From positions 73,294,659-73,358,658 of the forward strand of contig OX439038.1 of NCBI GenBank assembly GCA_949317995.1: DNA of 64,000 nucleotides, in the 5' to 3' direction. The notes beneath the pieces are model-generated. The model had not been told where the DNA came from and did no database searches. It saw nothing but the letters and a program-made list of their open reading frames with translations. The DNA is from Acholoe squamosa. Taxonomy: Eukaryota > Annelida > Polychaeta > Phyllodocida > Polynoidae. Below, one piece after another: positions 10,868 to 23,414 of this stretch. The translations under genes were made by a program, and so were the position numbers. How positions within the stretch are numbered: the first letter of the stretch is position 1; each line of letters opens with the position of its first letter.

Positions 10868-13044
10868 TATCACAAACACCCACAACTGTTGAGAAACATG
10901 TCCCAGCCACATATCCCAGTCCTCAATACAGAACCGAATAACACAAGAAATATTCAACACCAGAACTGTATTTGGATGGTGTCCACCCCCACCCGTGGCA
11001 CTGAATTCCTGTTGACAATAAAAGCACAAAATACACTACCATGTCTGGCTTCAAAATAATCCATTTGTATTCTGAACAGTGTAGGAGGGGGGTCATTTTT
11101 CTCAATTTCTATAGGGATATGGGGATTGCTTTGATCACAAGTGCCACGAATTGAAATGGGGAAAAAGGAAAACATTAAAATAGGTGTAACAAAATATAAG
11201 CTAATGGTATAACCAATAGGACAAAATGGGTGTCTCCCATATCATAATGAATGAGGACTGATGCTATTTTAAGTGGCACTCACGCAGAATAGCAATAATT
11301 GTACACTGCAGTGAGCAATGGTGGGTCGGATTGACAGATGCACAAGTAGATGAGAAAAGCATGTGACAGATTTGAATATTTGATATGATATTCTGTTCTA
11401 CATGTGTGTTCTCTTTCAGGATTCCATGATGTCGGTTGCCGCTATAGTGTACAATGCAATCTTGGTGAGTAACTCACTTATAGTATCAATAGTCTCTGTT
11501 GCTGCATTACCTTTGCTCAGTCTCATCTGTTTATTAGGTCAGCATAATAAATGAATGCTAAATGCCCACCGTGGGGTAAAGAACATATCTTTAAGGACAA
11601 GGGCTCCAGGTGACCCAAAAATTAATTGACAAAGGATTTCCTTGTAACTTGAAATATTTGTTCTTTACATGATGTGTAATTGAAATGTGGAATAAAAAGT
11701 TGGTGTAGCAATGCTACTTTCTTCGGTAGCAGTCATCTTTTGTAGGATGCTTTAGCATTGAGTCCAATGGGCTGACACCTAGACATTTTGGATTTCGAGG
11801 AACTTTGGTGAATTATTCCCAAACTGGACAAAGAATTCTCTTCAAAAACTACAAATATGTCTATTGACATGTGTTAATCAAGATAGAAATGTAAAATCAT
11901 ATGGTTCCAACGCTACTTTTTGCACAAGATGAGTGTGTATGCACAAGGGTGGGAACCCTAATGCATAAGCCTATGGACCACAGCCAGAGGGGGTAGAGGG
12001 GGGTTTGTAGTGTTTTGGCAAAGTTTCTTCAAACTTGATGAATGCTCATTTATATTACTAGACATAGCCTTTGAACTAATAATGATAGAAACTTGCTTCA
12101 AAAACTCACAGATTCCTCTAACTGAGGAGAATGCAGTAGTTCCCGAAATGGCCAAAAGGCGCCTGCCGCTCTCGTCCTGACTTGCATGATCAATGTCGGT
12201 CAGCTGGTTTTCAATGTTGATTCAAGATTCTGTGCCCCAATCGGATTGAATGCACTATATGGTCCCAAAGGGGCTCTAACATCTATGTTGGTGTGAGGTG
12301 GGACTGATCAATATTTCCACCTTGGATTGCATTTGTCTTTGTGGCCGTTTCAACACAATGGATAGTAATTTGGCCTTTATCATTACCATTATGTGATATC
12401 AGGATAGCCAGACTTGTCCTTATCTTACTAAAGTGCCCTTTTCTAACAGAACAGCTGCTGTCGGACTCAACCCAGGATGTCCAAGGGTCCCCTGTCTGCA
12501 GATAGTGCCCCACCCTGGAACAGTGTAGTTAACCCCCTAAAGGCTGCAGAGTGTATCAGGCTTCATGTTACATTGTATTAATGAAGAAACGATGCACTTC
12601 TAGAGAGCCTACTCACCAGCAATTCATTGGTGCCCCACATAAACCTCATAGTGTCAGCATGGTGTATCAATGCATCCTGCAAACCATGTTTTGAATGGTT
12701 AAAACCTGCTATGGGGCAGATGGGGAACTTGGGGATTGGGCAGAGAAAGCCACTTAGCTGCAGGATGGACAAGTGAAGGAGTGGGGGCTTTGGTGGGGAG
12801 GAAGGATGTGGAAGGACCATTGGGGGAGAACCAAGTGGGATAAATGACAATGGTATACACACTGCAGGTGGTGGAGGATCAGACAAAATGTGCAATTAGA
12901 GTGGATGGGTAGCAAGGTGGTGAGAGTGAATCGGATGAGTCCCATCAATTTGTAGAAGCAGTTAAAAGGTTAAGTATTAAGTTATTATCCCTTTAAGGGC
13001 TATTTAGTGTTGTTATGTGGTCTACTCGCCAGGGGCTTACATTT
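10868..13044 (+). repeat. Tandem segmental duplication, copy 2
   Basis: Second copy of the block at 8,499-10,522, in direct orientation about 2.37 kb downstream. It carries its own 45-nt exon. It has about 580 bp of extra sequence around 11,590-12,175 that is absent from copy 1, possibly an insertion, although I see no clear terminal repeats there. Confidence 0.85.
11420..11464 (+). CDS. 45-nt in-frame exon, copy 2 of a duplicated pair
   Basis: Encodes DSMMSVAAIVYNAIL between the same acceptor tract (GTGTTCTCTTTCAG) and donor (GTGAGTAAC) as copy 1. The 23 bases before and 28 bases after the exon are identical in both copies, while the exon itself has five changes. Stops close the second frame in both copies. 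The third frame is open, but its predicted peptides diverge more. As 45 nt is a multiple of three, inclusion, skipping or exchange of either copy would keep the reading frame. Confidence 0.5.
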
Positions 13045-13269
13045 ATACAACATGCCAAGGGTTGACTTTACTCCTGTAAGGTAGGCAAGATGTACCAATG
13101 CAGCATTCGCAAGTGAACCGGGAAGTAGCACCAAGGACCGTACAGTGTGCTATACTCTTCCTGGCATCATGTCGTCACCCTAGTACAAGAAGGTTGTAAC
13201 TAATTTACAGTGTCAGTTACAACCTTTTTGCAGTAGGGCGAGGACGAAGTATTAAGTTATTAAAGTAGT

Positions 13270-13526
13270 GTGGAGAATTTACTACCAGTCTGTCTGCCAT
13301 TAGGCAATAAAACCAGACTCAGTATTGGAGCTACTCCCACCCTCAGCATGGGCAGCTCGGGGCATTGCCACTCAGGCCGGACGATAAGCGCGTTAGAGCA
13401 TCGACTGGAGCGGCACGGCCTGAAGTCTGCCCTCCTCCTCCTGCTCCTCCTCCAGTAACCGTCCTACCCCGCCCCTTGCCTTAAGCTGACTGCCGCCCGT
13501 ATGGCTGTGGCTTCCCATCCTCCTGT

Positions 13527-13559
<33 letters not shown>

Positions 13560-14760
13560 GGAGGGCGGCGTATGTAGTACAGCCACAGCTACTACCGTGC
13601 TGCAACAAGACGCCACGCTCCGCTCTGCACGCTTCAGTCACCCAGCGGACGGTGGATCCACCAGTACTTCTAGTACTACTCACTACTACTCTGTACCCTC
13701 ACTACTACAAAACCAGTGGTACAGGAGGGGCTGACAGTAGTGAGCAAGCATTGGCAAGCGAAGTGCAGCGGCATACACATAAGGAAAAGGCAAAGCTTCA
13801 CTGAAGGTATTCAGGACAGACTGTTTCAGCTGGACCCTCTCCCTCCCTCTGGGGCTTCAAGTCACGGCAGACCCTGATCCTGTCTTGAGCCACCTTAGAG
13901 TAGACCTCCGGCAGTGGTAGGAGTCTGGCCAGCCCTAGACAAGGCCAGACATTAACGGTTTGGAGGCCGTCCATCTATTAGTTTACCTCAGCCTTCTTGC
14001 CAGTACCACTAGCTCTCAGGAGAAACAGCGGTCTCCAGTACAACATCCCTTGTATATGCAGACTTTGGGTTTTAGTTTTAGACGTGCTGACTTTGACCAG
14101 AGTAGCCAGGGGCACCGGTTGGGATCTGTGCCTCTGCTTTAAGTGAGCTGCTCACCAGCCAGACGGAGATGGCATCCTGAGCAGCTCAGGCCGGATCCAG
14201 ATGAGCCGATATCCTCCTCCTGAGTGGCAGCTGGCGTTCCTCCCGGCTGCTCCCCAGCCTCTATACGCCATACCATTAGGACATTAACCTCCTCTCACCC
14301 ATACACCACCCACTGGAGGAGGGAAAAGACACCCCAACATACTCACTTAATCCAGTCTACTCAGAACCTGCTCCTGGGACTCACTAGGCTTTAAGTTGGA
14401 GGTGAGCAGCTCACGTGAAGTAGCTCAGAACCTAGCGCTACATCTAACTCCCTGCCTCCCTGATGAGGCACGAGTCACCCACAGGAGGACGGGGAAGGTA
14501 AAAAAGCTATCACTCCAGGTGCATACAACATAAACACTGGAGGCAGCCAGCCCCTGGAGAAGACAGCAGAGAGGAGGATACAAGGACCTATTGCTGGCAG
14601 GTGCTGGAGAAGCTGACCCTGAGTAGGTCTGAGCTGTTATCTATATCCACACCCACCTGTACACACTGAGGGGTCACCAGGAGAAACACCTTCTGTATAC
14701 ACAGGAGCAGGAGGAGGTCTTATTGCAGTGAGCAGCTCATCTAACACTACTATGACGTAT
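13270..14760. other. GC-rich patch, possible first exon or promoter
   Basis: This stretch is clearly richer in G+C and CpG than its surroundings and holds overlapping open frames on both strands, including + 13,501-13,734 (starts MAVASHPPVAAAAAAAAAAG) and - 13,393-13,683. The long alanine and serine runs come from one GCT repeat, so they are weak coding evidence. Five GAGCWGCTC words fall at 14,145, 14,179, 14,404 and 14,730 in and near the patch, plus 15,523 just beyond. It could be an unmethylated 5' region, but I see no TATA box and no clear donor. Confidence 0.3.
13528..13557 (+). repeat. (GCT)10 trinucleotide repeat
   Basis: Ten uninterrupted GCT units: poly-alanine in one + frame, poly-serine in one minus frame. 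It lies within the GC-rich patch. Confidence 0.95.
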
Positions 14761-15028
14761 GTATACTTGACTTGTAGATATTTGTTTGACACCTATCATA
14801 ACCCCTGCTACCCAGGCAGTTGCTGGGAAGTCATAGAAACTGTTAGACCCATCCGTCAGACACCTAAGCTACTGTAGATAGCTCAGTCGTAAAAGTACTA
14901 AGTGGGCAATGTACGATGTACTATGAAATCAATTGATGCAAATGGGGATCGAAATCATCAGGGTATTCCTCTATTAGAAGGATTGTTTTTATAAGTTGGA
15001 AGGATCTGTAATTACCCTTTTAAACAGC

Positions 15029-15129
<101 letters not shown>

Positions 15130-15542
15130 TTCCAGTTGAGAGCTTTGGGGGGTAGTTATTTTCATCCCTGCCATTTACAATACAAAGCACTTTAAATGAC
15201 ATTAATTTATACACCTTTTACATGCACCTAAATACAGACTTTCCCCATGATATTTACAACTGTAGGGACAATTCTGTATACAATTAAGAGTAGTTTTCCC
15301 ATCAGGGCAACTGTTGCTATCACCTTCTTATCAACAGCAATACGCACTAGGCCAGACCCGTATTCTTCATTTCCTAATGACCCCACGTCCTCCCGTTTTG
15401 TGACTAAACATTAAGAATGCAGTGGGGCCCATCTACCTGAGTAGGTCATACTGAACTATTCATTAAGAGAACACTGTGTACAATTTACCCTTTGTGCCAC
15501 ACGTAGACCCAGGTAAAGGAAAGAGCAGCTCATACTAGTCTA

Positions 15543-15873
15543 CAGGGGCGTAGGAAAGGGGGGCAGGGGGGCCTCCCCCCCAATTACAGAGGAGGTGGGG
15601 CCTGAATATGTCTGGCCCCCCCCCAAAAAAAATATGTCAAGCCCCCCTATAAAATGTACAAGATTGCCACAGCTCAGCACTCAAATTGGACAAAATGTCA
15701 TTAAGATAGGGAAAATGGAAGATTTGTTTAAAGATAAGCCATCAAAGAGTATTCTTTTATATAAAATCCAATACAGTGATGCATCAACACCAGCACGCTC
15801 GAGCCGATAATTTATGGTGGCTGGGGTGGATCCCCCTGGCCCCCCCCATGAAGATTTGCTTCCTACGCCTCTG
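15543..15873. mobile_element. hAT-like non-autonomous element (CAGGGGCGTAGG ends)
   Basis: Left end CAGGGGCGTAGGAAAGGGGG and right end TTGCTTCCTACGCCTCTG are inverted repeats bounding 331 bp with C- and G-runs at both sides. A second copy lies in opposite orientation at 26,736-27,079. CAGGGGCGTAG-type ends are typical of hAT-derived elements in many animal genomes. The open frame at 15,595 lies inside it and is not a gene. Confidence 0.75.
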
Positions 15874-15973
15874 ACAGTGAGTTGTAAAGAAAGGCCCTTC
15901 TTATTGTTTTAGAGGAGCCCTTTCTTAAGTGTGTTGGTTAAACAATCTAATGCAGCTTTTCTTTTTTTCACAG

Positions 15974-16024
15974 CAACACCTTTTACTAGAAAAGCTGTAT
16001 ATTTGATTGATATTCAGGATCCAG
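15974..16024 (+). CDS. Candidate internal exon, 51 nt, unknown protein
   Basis: One of the strongest acceptors in the window (GCTTTTCTTTTTTTCACAG, ending 15,973) opens a frame of 2 nt, 16 codons and 1 nt that reads TPFTRKAVYLIDIQDP. The likely donor is CCAG/GTTAAA, which is weak. The outgoing phase matches the candidate exon at 16,981, and joining the two keeps an open frame. The opposite strand has a 104-codon open frame (15,986-16,300) with no splice support, so the strand is not certain. Confidence 0.3.
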
Positions 16025-16529
16025 GTTAAATGTAAAACCGAAAGGTAACCTGCATTCTGTTGATATGGAAATGGCAACTTTTATTATATCACTCAGACTA
16101 TAGTATTCAGATAGCCCTGTGGCCCCTAGTTTCCCTATAGTCCCCAGGATATCGTCAGACAAAGTACATATATAATTTATAGGCTGCAATAATATTGTGT
16201 TACAGGCACACATATGAGTCTGTATTACCCTGGACAAGATGGATGGCCACAGTTCTCTCCAATACATCACCCAACATATAGGAAATAACAAGACAAGCAA
16301 AACGAGCGCCCTGGTTTATTAACTTTGCAGGGATGGGGCAAGGGAATAAGTATCAGGTGGCAAATAGGATAACTATAGCCTGACAGACAAGAGAACGCTT
16401 ACAATTACTGCAGGCTACATAATGTTTATTATAGTGCCTGTAGTTATCCTGTACCTGCTATGCCTCTGCCATAACTCAATCCTATCTAGGGTCGTATATT
16501 GCTTAACTATCCTGTAAAGGTGCTTCAAT

Positions 16530-16680
16530 TTGCTACTTGCAAGTAACTCGCTAGGGCTACATTCATGCATCATGCCGCTATAACGATGCAGATGCATTCT
16601 CGAAGGGTCAGCACCAGGCACTTTAATGCAGCGCTGGTGGGAAGAAGCATCGCCAGTGCTGCAGTGGTGCATCAATGCCG
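16530..16680. repeat. Dispersed hairpin repeat, two units
   Basis: AACTCGCTAGGGCTACATTC with ATGCATCATGCCG, followed by a second unit AATGCAGCGCTGGTGG ... CATCGCCAGTGCTGCAGTGG. Both match the window-wide hairpin family. The minus open frame across it is a by-product of the repeat. Confidence 0.5.
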
Positions 16681-16980
16681 ACAATGGAACATGAACGTGG
16701 GGGCATCATGGAGTCCTTAAAGGTATACAACAGCCGAGCAGTCAAGTCAAGATAACAATGCTAGCTTAGAATGCTTATAACCGGGCTACATGCAAAAAAC
16801 ATAAACAGCTATTTGCAAATGGCCGTGATATTGGTATTATGCACGCGACCAACAGAGCTATTGAGCCACACTCTCCGAGCCCATCTAGAACATTAACTGC
16901 AGAATGGACTGGAATGAGTAGAAAACACGGCCCTTGTGTTGATATTGGAAACTCCATTTTAACACTGGTGCTTTTCCCAG

Positions 16981-17030
16981 GTGTAATTAGATTCCCACAT
17001 GAGGAAAAATCGCATCAAGAACAAAGAATG
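16981..17030 (+). CDS. Candidate internal exon, 50 nt, unknown protein
   Basis: Acceptor GGTGCTTTTCCCAG at 16,980 and donor GAATG/GTAGGT at 17,031 both fit consensus. The third frame (2 nt then 16 codons) reads VIRFPHEEKSHQEQRM, charged and probably soluble. The other two frames stop at once. It joins in phase to the exon at 15,974, with the split codon becoming GGT (Gly). No homology is recognised. Confidence 0.3.
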
Positions 17031-17600
17031 GTAGGTCGATATTGATTATCGCCACTTTGTTTGATGTGAAAGACGATACAGGCGTCAATATTAATTCAAA
17101 ACGCAGGGGGAAGTCCTGGCAGGTCCACATAGTTGTGCACTGGCAGAAATACGACTTAGTAGTTGTCAGGAACCAGTCCACTCCTGAAGCCCCACTTTTC
17201 TCTCTCATATGGCTTTCACAATCGATGAAGTCTACTATGGCAATTCGTGGCTGCATTGTGTCAATCATTGTAAACTTTAACGTATACCATAATGAATATA
17301 CTGTCTAAAATGATAGTTAATATACCAAAACATCCAGGCCTCCAAAAACTGGGAGTATGCGTCCTAAATAGAAAGAATACAGTTGGGCGTTGGTACAAAA
17401 GTCTTTTCTGTTGACTATTGCCAGTATTAGGCCTCTATATAGACAGATATATACGACCCTGTCCCATTGCCCCAGCAAGTCCTCAAAGGCGTATCCATGT
17501 GTCATACGCCAGTGTTATTGATTCAGGTCCCTGTGGCCCTTTGGTACAAGGCCACCTCCCCCTGCCCTACCCATGCGTGTATAGCAAGGACAGGTGAGCG
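17031..17600. other. No supported feature
   Basis: Overlapping open frames on both strands (for example + 17,042-17,308 and - 16,987-17,268) are mutual shadows without splice support. Confidence 0.35.
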
Positions 17601-18110
17601 ATCTATGAGCTGCTCCCCCGACAGGCGAGCTATTAGTGAGTGAAACATACCCGGCTCAACCCTCCGGGTCGGAGGCAATTTTTCGCCAATCGTCTCGTTT
17701 TAGCTTCATTTGTCTGTGTTGGCTTAGTCCTTTGAGGGCCGCATGATACCCCCAGGTTTATATTTCTTCCACGCTCAATGCTGCCTAGGTGGATAGACTG
17801 TTGGCATTGCATGAATGCTTATGCCGACCTTCAGATGTGTTTGGGCAGCTACTTTCGGTCCCTTAGACTATACGACACATGAATGTGCATGATGGGGAGA
17901 GACTCACCAGGGCTGCATTTTATGTTTTATAACAGTCATATGGGCATAGTGCTTAAAAGTGTCAGTTGCCACTTACAGAGCATAGTGGTGGATGGGAGGG
18001 GAGCAGCTCCCTATGAGGGGTCAAGGCGGTGAGCAGCTCCTGCCGCCGGGCATGGGGCTGTGTGAAGTGGGGGAGCAGTTCATGTGTACGGCCTTTGAGC
18101 TACTGACGCC
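17601..18110. other. GC-richer patch with GAGCWGCTC words
   Basis: Contains GAGCTGCTC at 17,607 and GAGCAGCTC at 18,001 and 18,031, with GGAGCAGTTC and TTGAGCTACT variants nearby. A hairpin-family copy (GACTCACCAGGGCTGCATTT) lies at about 17,905. No exon is supported. Confidence 0.4.
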
Positions 18111-21100
18111 GGCTGAACCCTGTATTGTACCGAGGTTGGATGAACTAATCTACCTGTGAGAGGCAGGTAGTGCACCTACTAACCTCATTCTCCTCAACTT
18201 TTAAAAATAACCAGCTCTAGGATTGGTCAGATCAAATACAAGTAAGCCTATTTGATATCGACGATGATATTTAGGATTAGCTGCAACGATGAAGTTGAAA
18301 AACGAATCAATCATGAAATATAGAAGTAATAAATAGCATGACTTTCATTCTACTTCTGGATACTCTGTTTTGTGTAGTTGGTGTTACAACCGATGTTAGG
18401 TTCAAATAACAATAGAGTTAAAAGGCAAAGACTTGCGGCACGGGGATGTGTGTCGAACCAGGGGGGATGACAGAGTAAAATGAGAGAAGGAAGCTCTTGG
18501 TTACTGTTTTGCATGCAACATCATAGGCTTGAAGGGTATATGGAATGCAATCACATACTATAGACCTTTTCATTTAGACACCCATAACTATACCAAATTA
18601 TATCATAATACACACGAGCTTGTAAGGTAAGATTCTTCTTGGGCTACCCAAGTCGATGTCTCCTATACTGGTGGCAGCACACCCATTACTCTGTCTCAGA
18701 TGAATCTCATTCTTTGCATTATTCGTATCTGCAGTTTATGATGACATCACCCAAATACATCGCAATAGATAAATGTTGATGCAGATTAGAACCCCATTAT
18801 ACGTGTATAACAAATTCTATAGATAATAGTGACATTTTGCAGCGTATGGGAGATAAGAGGTATTGTAGGTGCTGAGACAGGACGCTGCGTAACGTCACCA
18901 CGTGCCAGGACAAGTTAGACTGCTGCCAAACCTAACCAATGTGAGTGCTACAGTAGACTGAGGAGGTTGGAGACAACTAGTGTCAATGTACCACCTGCTC
19001 TATTGTCTCTCCCCTCCAGGAAGCATGGTTGCAGTCATAAATCGCACATAACCCATGCTCACTTCTCACAATTCTGGTAAAAAAATAGAGTGGATCACTC
19101 TATTACATTATTTCTTTATTCAACGACGTCACCCCGGTGATAAAATATTCAATAAAAACAATCAAATATTGTTAAGAAATTCAGGGATGACGTGTTAGAG
19201 GTCTCCCTTAAATTCAGCGAATTTCAGGTTTCAAAAGCACATGCATTCCTATATACAAGACCTATAAATCAGGGGGTCTTCTTAAGTGTGCATTACAGAG
19301 TGCCTTGTGCTAGGCCACTTTCACCCCTGCAACTCCAACCAGAGGAGGATTACAATGTACACTTTGCACAGCCCAAAGCACCAAGGCAACTTCTCTTCTC
19401 TATATTTACACTTTGTAAAATCGACCTTTTGTGCTATAGACGGAAAGAAGCCATTGTCTGAGCCTCTCATGTGGGACAGGAGGCTATATATTTATCATGC
19501 ATGGGCCACCTCCTTCAATCCTGACACTTGCAGTACTGGATGTGTAGTTTTGCTGAGCCCTCTATTTCTAACTCATGGTGTACCTACCCTACAAGGAGGG
19601 CCCCAACACGCTTATATTATTCATATCGACATTACTCAGTTTTATCCTTAAATTCAGATGTTTCATATGCCACCCAGAGCTATGATTACATATATATGAA
19701 AGCTTTAGTCCTGTGTCTTTTGATTTGTTCACGTTTTCTTTTTTGATTTGTCACTTCACTTCCATTGCTTCAATTTGATTGATGTGAACCATGGCTGTTT
19801 TATTGAACCTGGTAGATAAGTAAAGGAATCACTATGCGTCTTCCCTTGTGGACCGTCTGAGCTGGAGGAGTACAAAAGACCTCAAGGTCTGTGAAGTTTG
19901 ATGAAGGGCTGGAATGAGGCCTGGGATTTATCGGCCACCAAGGGTGGAGATATTGGCGTAACAAATCTTAGACGTCATTAAAACTAAGGCCGAACCCCCT
20001 TTATGTGTTGCATAATGTTTTAATGACCTGTATCCATTTATGGCCATAATACATGAATACGGCTATGGTAGACTCCTCTGGTGAGTCTACCTGCTTTTGA
20101 CTTGTATAAAACCTATAGAGTTAGTAAGAATTTAATCTTGGTGGATTACTCATTAGGGGTACACAGATGCATCATTATGACCGACCAAAGGCCAATTTCA
20201 TTAATTGAGGATCCAGTTCACAAAGGGTTAAGACTAAGGCCCCAGATTAAAAGGAGTCTGCAGGCTGTCCGGACCTCCCGATTTACGATTTTCTCTAACG
20301 TTATCACCCCACCGCAGCCGAACCGAGATTTGTGCAACCCTCTAACAATAGCCTGACTGGAATGTGACATTAATCCCCAACCAAACTCCATAAATATCCC
20401 TCTTTGTGTACCCAGACTGGTGGCACTTCACATTGCATGGGGTTGGCCTATGTAGACACTGCATGCAAAGTGTGCATATTATTATGATTACCATGAATTT
20501 GGCCAAAATAACTGTATCATTCTATGACATTATTTCATCAGTCAATTTATGGACCAGATTGATCAAGGATGGTAATTACTACTAACAAAGTTGTCCAACT
20601 CAGTTTCTTTTCTCCCAAATCTTTTGCCAGTTTCATGAGAACTGGCCGTGAGCTTCCCAAAGATGCCATGCCGCTGCAGCATATCATTGTTTGCTCTTTG
20701 ATTCTGCCTCTATAGTGAGAAGCTCCCTTTGGAACCTTGTCCTGCAGGATTATGTAACCCGTTATCACTGGACTGGTATCCTTAATTATAGCACAAAAAG
20801 CAGCTTGGCTGCTGCTAGAGGGGAGATACTGGATCCAAAAGGAGTCTGTTATCTCCCATAGACAGATACAGCTTAGAAAGCCTCCCAGTGCATTAAGCCC
20901 TGCTTTGAACTAGAAAGGAGGCAAAGTACCTGTACTGTCTAAGCACTGATTTGGAAGGCTTCTTTGCTCTACACCTCCTTTAGAGTTCTTTATCCTTCTA
21001 AATTAGGACAGTGTATGTTCTCACATGATTGGGGATGTTCTGAGGCAGCGTCAACAAGGCTTTGATGTAGCGATTTATCCTCCTCATCTTAGCACTTTGA

Positions 21101-22028
21101 GGACTGGATAATGTCTTAAATTTTAGGGTCATTTTGCTGCCATTATGCTCCTTTACTGATCAGCTTTAGCGCCAAACCTTTGGGAGTGTTTCAACTCACT
21201 TGCTTGCAGAAATGTAGCCCAGGCAAGTCACACGACGGGGTTGCTCTATTTCATCAAAGGGCTTGGATTAAATATATAGCTGTTGCAGAACAAATAAAGA
21301 ACCATTACAGTTCATATCCTATATATATTCAGTACAAACTATTTTAGAGGCTATCCTTGGCATTGCAACATCAAAGACCTCCTATTGGCTATGAGTGAAC
21401 TGGGGATCCGTTCTTATAAGTGTTCCAGAACCCCACTGGCACCCAGCAATTGGCCTTCCTCGGCTTTGCGGTCAAATATCAAGCTGAAGGTCACATTCCG
21501 CTTTGAAGTACAGAAGGATTCTTTTTAAGTGGAAGAGGAGTGACAGGAGAGGATTGGCTAAATTAAACCTTAGCTTGATATGGCACCTGTGTTTTATAGC
21601 TACTTAGCACCTTAGGGTGTGTATGGTCACTCCATCTGATGCATATTAGTATCCCCGTACTCGTCATGATACGTTAGTATGGTGCTTGGAATCAACCTTG
21701 ACGAACCCAGCCGACGACGACAAAACGTCATAATGTATACATTAAACCAACATGGATCCCTTATTTCAAAGTACTTCGTTTTTAAATCGACCATTTTAGC
21801 CATCCCTGCATGTAAGTGGATGCCTGTCAAAAAGGAAATTGTGGGGACAAATGAATTGATTATTATTGAGAGGGTTCTTTTTCTCCGCCCTTTTCCCCAA
21901 GTGAGAAATATACACAACTGGTTTATATCAAGGACTTGCCACTATTCCCCTTACATGCAATTTGTTACGTAGTAAAATAAAATACATGTTTGAGGTTAAA
22001 AACTAGTGTAACACTACTAGAAAATAAT
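18111..22028. other. Gene-poor stretch with weak open frames only
   Basis: About 3.9 kb without a firm call. A frame at 19,352-19,427 behind AACTCCAACCAG, a 97-codon frame at 21,679-21,972 and a minus frame at 20,547-20,768 are protein-like to the eye but lack paired strong splice sites. Half-copies of the dispersed hairpin occur near 20,045-20,190. Confidence 0.35.
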
Positions 22029-22552
22029 GTGTAGTACCAGAGATGTCAGACCTTCAGAGGTCCGTCTATTTTCAGAGGTTCAAACTTCACTAAAAAATTA
22101 TACATCTCAGAGGCTTATTCCATCTTGTGGTCATGATATAGATAGAGAGAATTACATTGATCATAGATACCCTTACATCATATCCTTTCTACTTCTAGGG
22201 AGCTTAAGGCTGAGCATAGTTCATGCTTCAGCAGGTGGAATTAATCATGCCTTGTGCTGCCCTCTAGCCTTTTCTAGACAAACCACCTTTCAGAGATCAG
22301 AGGATCTCTGAAATCTCATTTCAGAGGACATGAATCTTAGCTGGCTGCTGATTGAATGTTTTTAATTGTCTTTCTATGTTCATCCGTTCTAGGGATGGTC
22401 TTTATAGTTTTGAGTGAAGGGAACAGATTGAAATGAAGACAAGATGGGTGCTTTTAGCATAATATATTGGGGGAATGAGTGCTTTGCTAACACCCAAAAC
22501 TTTTCAGAGGTTGAGCCCATTACCAACTGACATCTCTGGTAGTACTCTACAC
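22029..22552. mobile_element. Inverted-repeat element with TTTCAGAGG sub-repeats
   Basis: GTGTAGTACCAGAGATGTC at 22,029 is mirrored by GACATCTCTGGTAGTACTC and CTACAC ending at 22,552; the copies differ by a 5-nt insertion. Inside, CAGAGG occurs repeatedly near both ends, as in transposons with subterminal transposase-binding repeats. The 524 bp have no transposase frame. The superfamily is not assigned. Confidence 0.6.
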
Positions 22553-22829
22553 CGTATGTAGCTCCTCGTCTGTACGTTAAAAAGACCTGATAGCTTAACA
22601 TATCGAGGCCATAGCTCTAAGCCCAGCTGTTCTGAATCAATAGCAGCAATCTCTACCATTTAGATACTGGTGGGATATATACATGTTGGAGTCATTAGCC
22701 TGGTCTTGCCCTCAGTCTGTGCGTCTCTAAGGCCTGCCTCTGACAAGGGGAAGAAATAATGAAACAGCCCGCCATGGAACATTTCCCGTGTCCCTGATAC
22801 ACTCCCCAAGGGGTCAGAGAGATACACCG

Positions 22830-22880
22830 ATACAGTGCTTGGGTGAGACTCACCAGTACTGCATTGCTGCACCATGACAA
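22830..22880. repeat. Dispersed hairpin repeat copy
   Basis: GAGACTCACCAGTACTGCAT followed by TGCTGCACCATGACAACTAA matches the right arm of the family; the left arm is partly lost. Confidence 0.4.
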
Positions 22881-23414
22881 CTAAGTAACCTGACTTTTAA
22901 GGTATCCCTGGCCCTCAAAGCATTAAAAGAGAGGGCAGGATGGAGAACCTGATATTTCAGTCGCTGACTGTTTGTGTGGGTAGCAGAGCAGTTAAAAAAC
23001 GATGAGACGATGGATATATAGGATTTGATGGGTAAGCCCTCGATGGCACGTTGGCGTGGGAAAGCTATAACCAGTGTGGAATGGGAGGTAATATTTCTGT
23101 TTTTCAATATCAATTATATGTATGACAGATTCCTTCACACCTAATTCCTCACTTATCACCAAGTGCCTAATTGCCCATAACCATAGCAGTCATATGCCAG
23201 AGCTGTGACTTAGTTTGATTGACCGAGTCACCTCCTCATTTATATTAGTACTAGTAGGTTGAGAGGTAGGTGAAGGGAGGGGGTGAGTGGGGAATGATGC
23301 TGACTTGAGGTTGAGGGGGTAGGGATGACGGCTGATTTGCATTAGGAGAGACTAGAGACGTTTGAGGATTATAGCGGGACAACTCTCTCAGACCCATCTT
23401 CCTTCCTCCTCCAG

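Noticed and set aside
13501-13734. Poly-alanine protein frame as a gene
   Set aside because: The alanine run is a (GCT)10 repeat and the reverse strand is equally open; no donor or start context.
20547-20768. Minus frame with lysine-rich, protein-like text
   Set aside because: Acceptor is poor (no pyrimidine tract) and there is no partner exon; judged chance.
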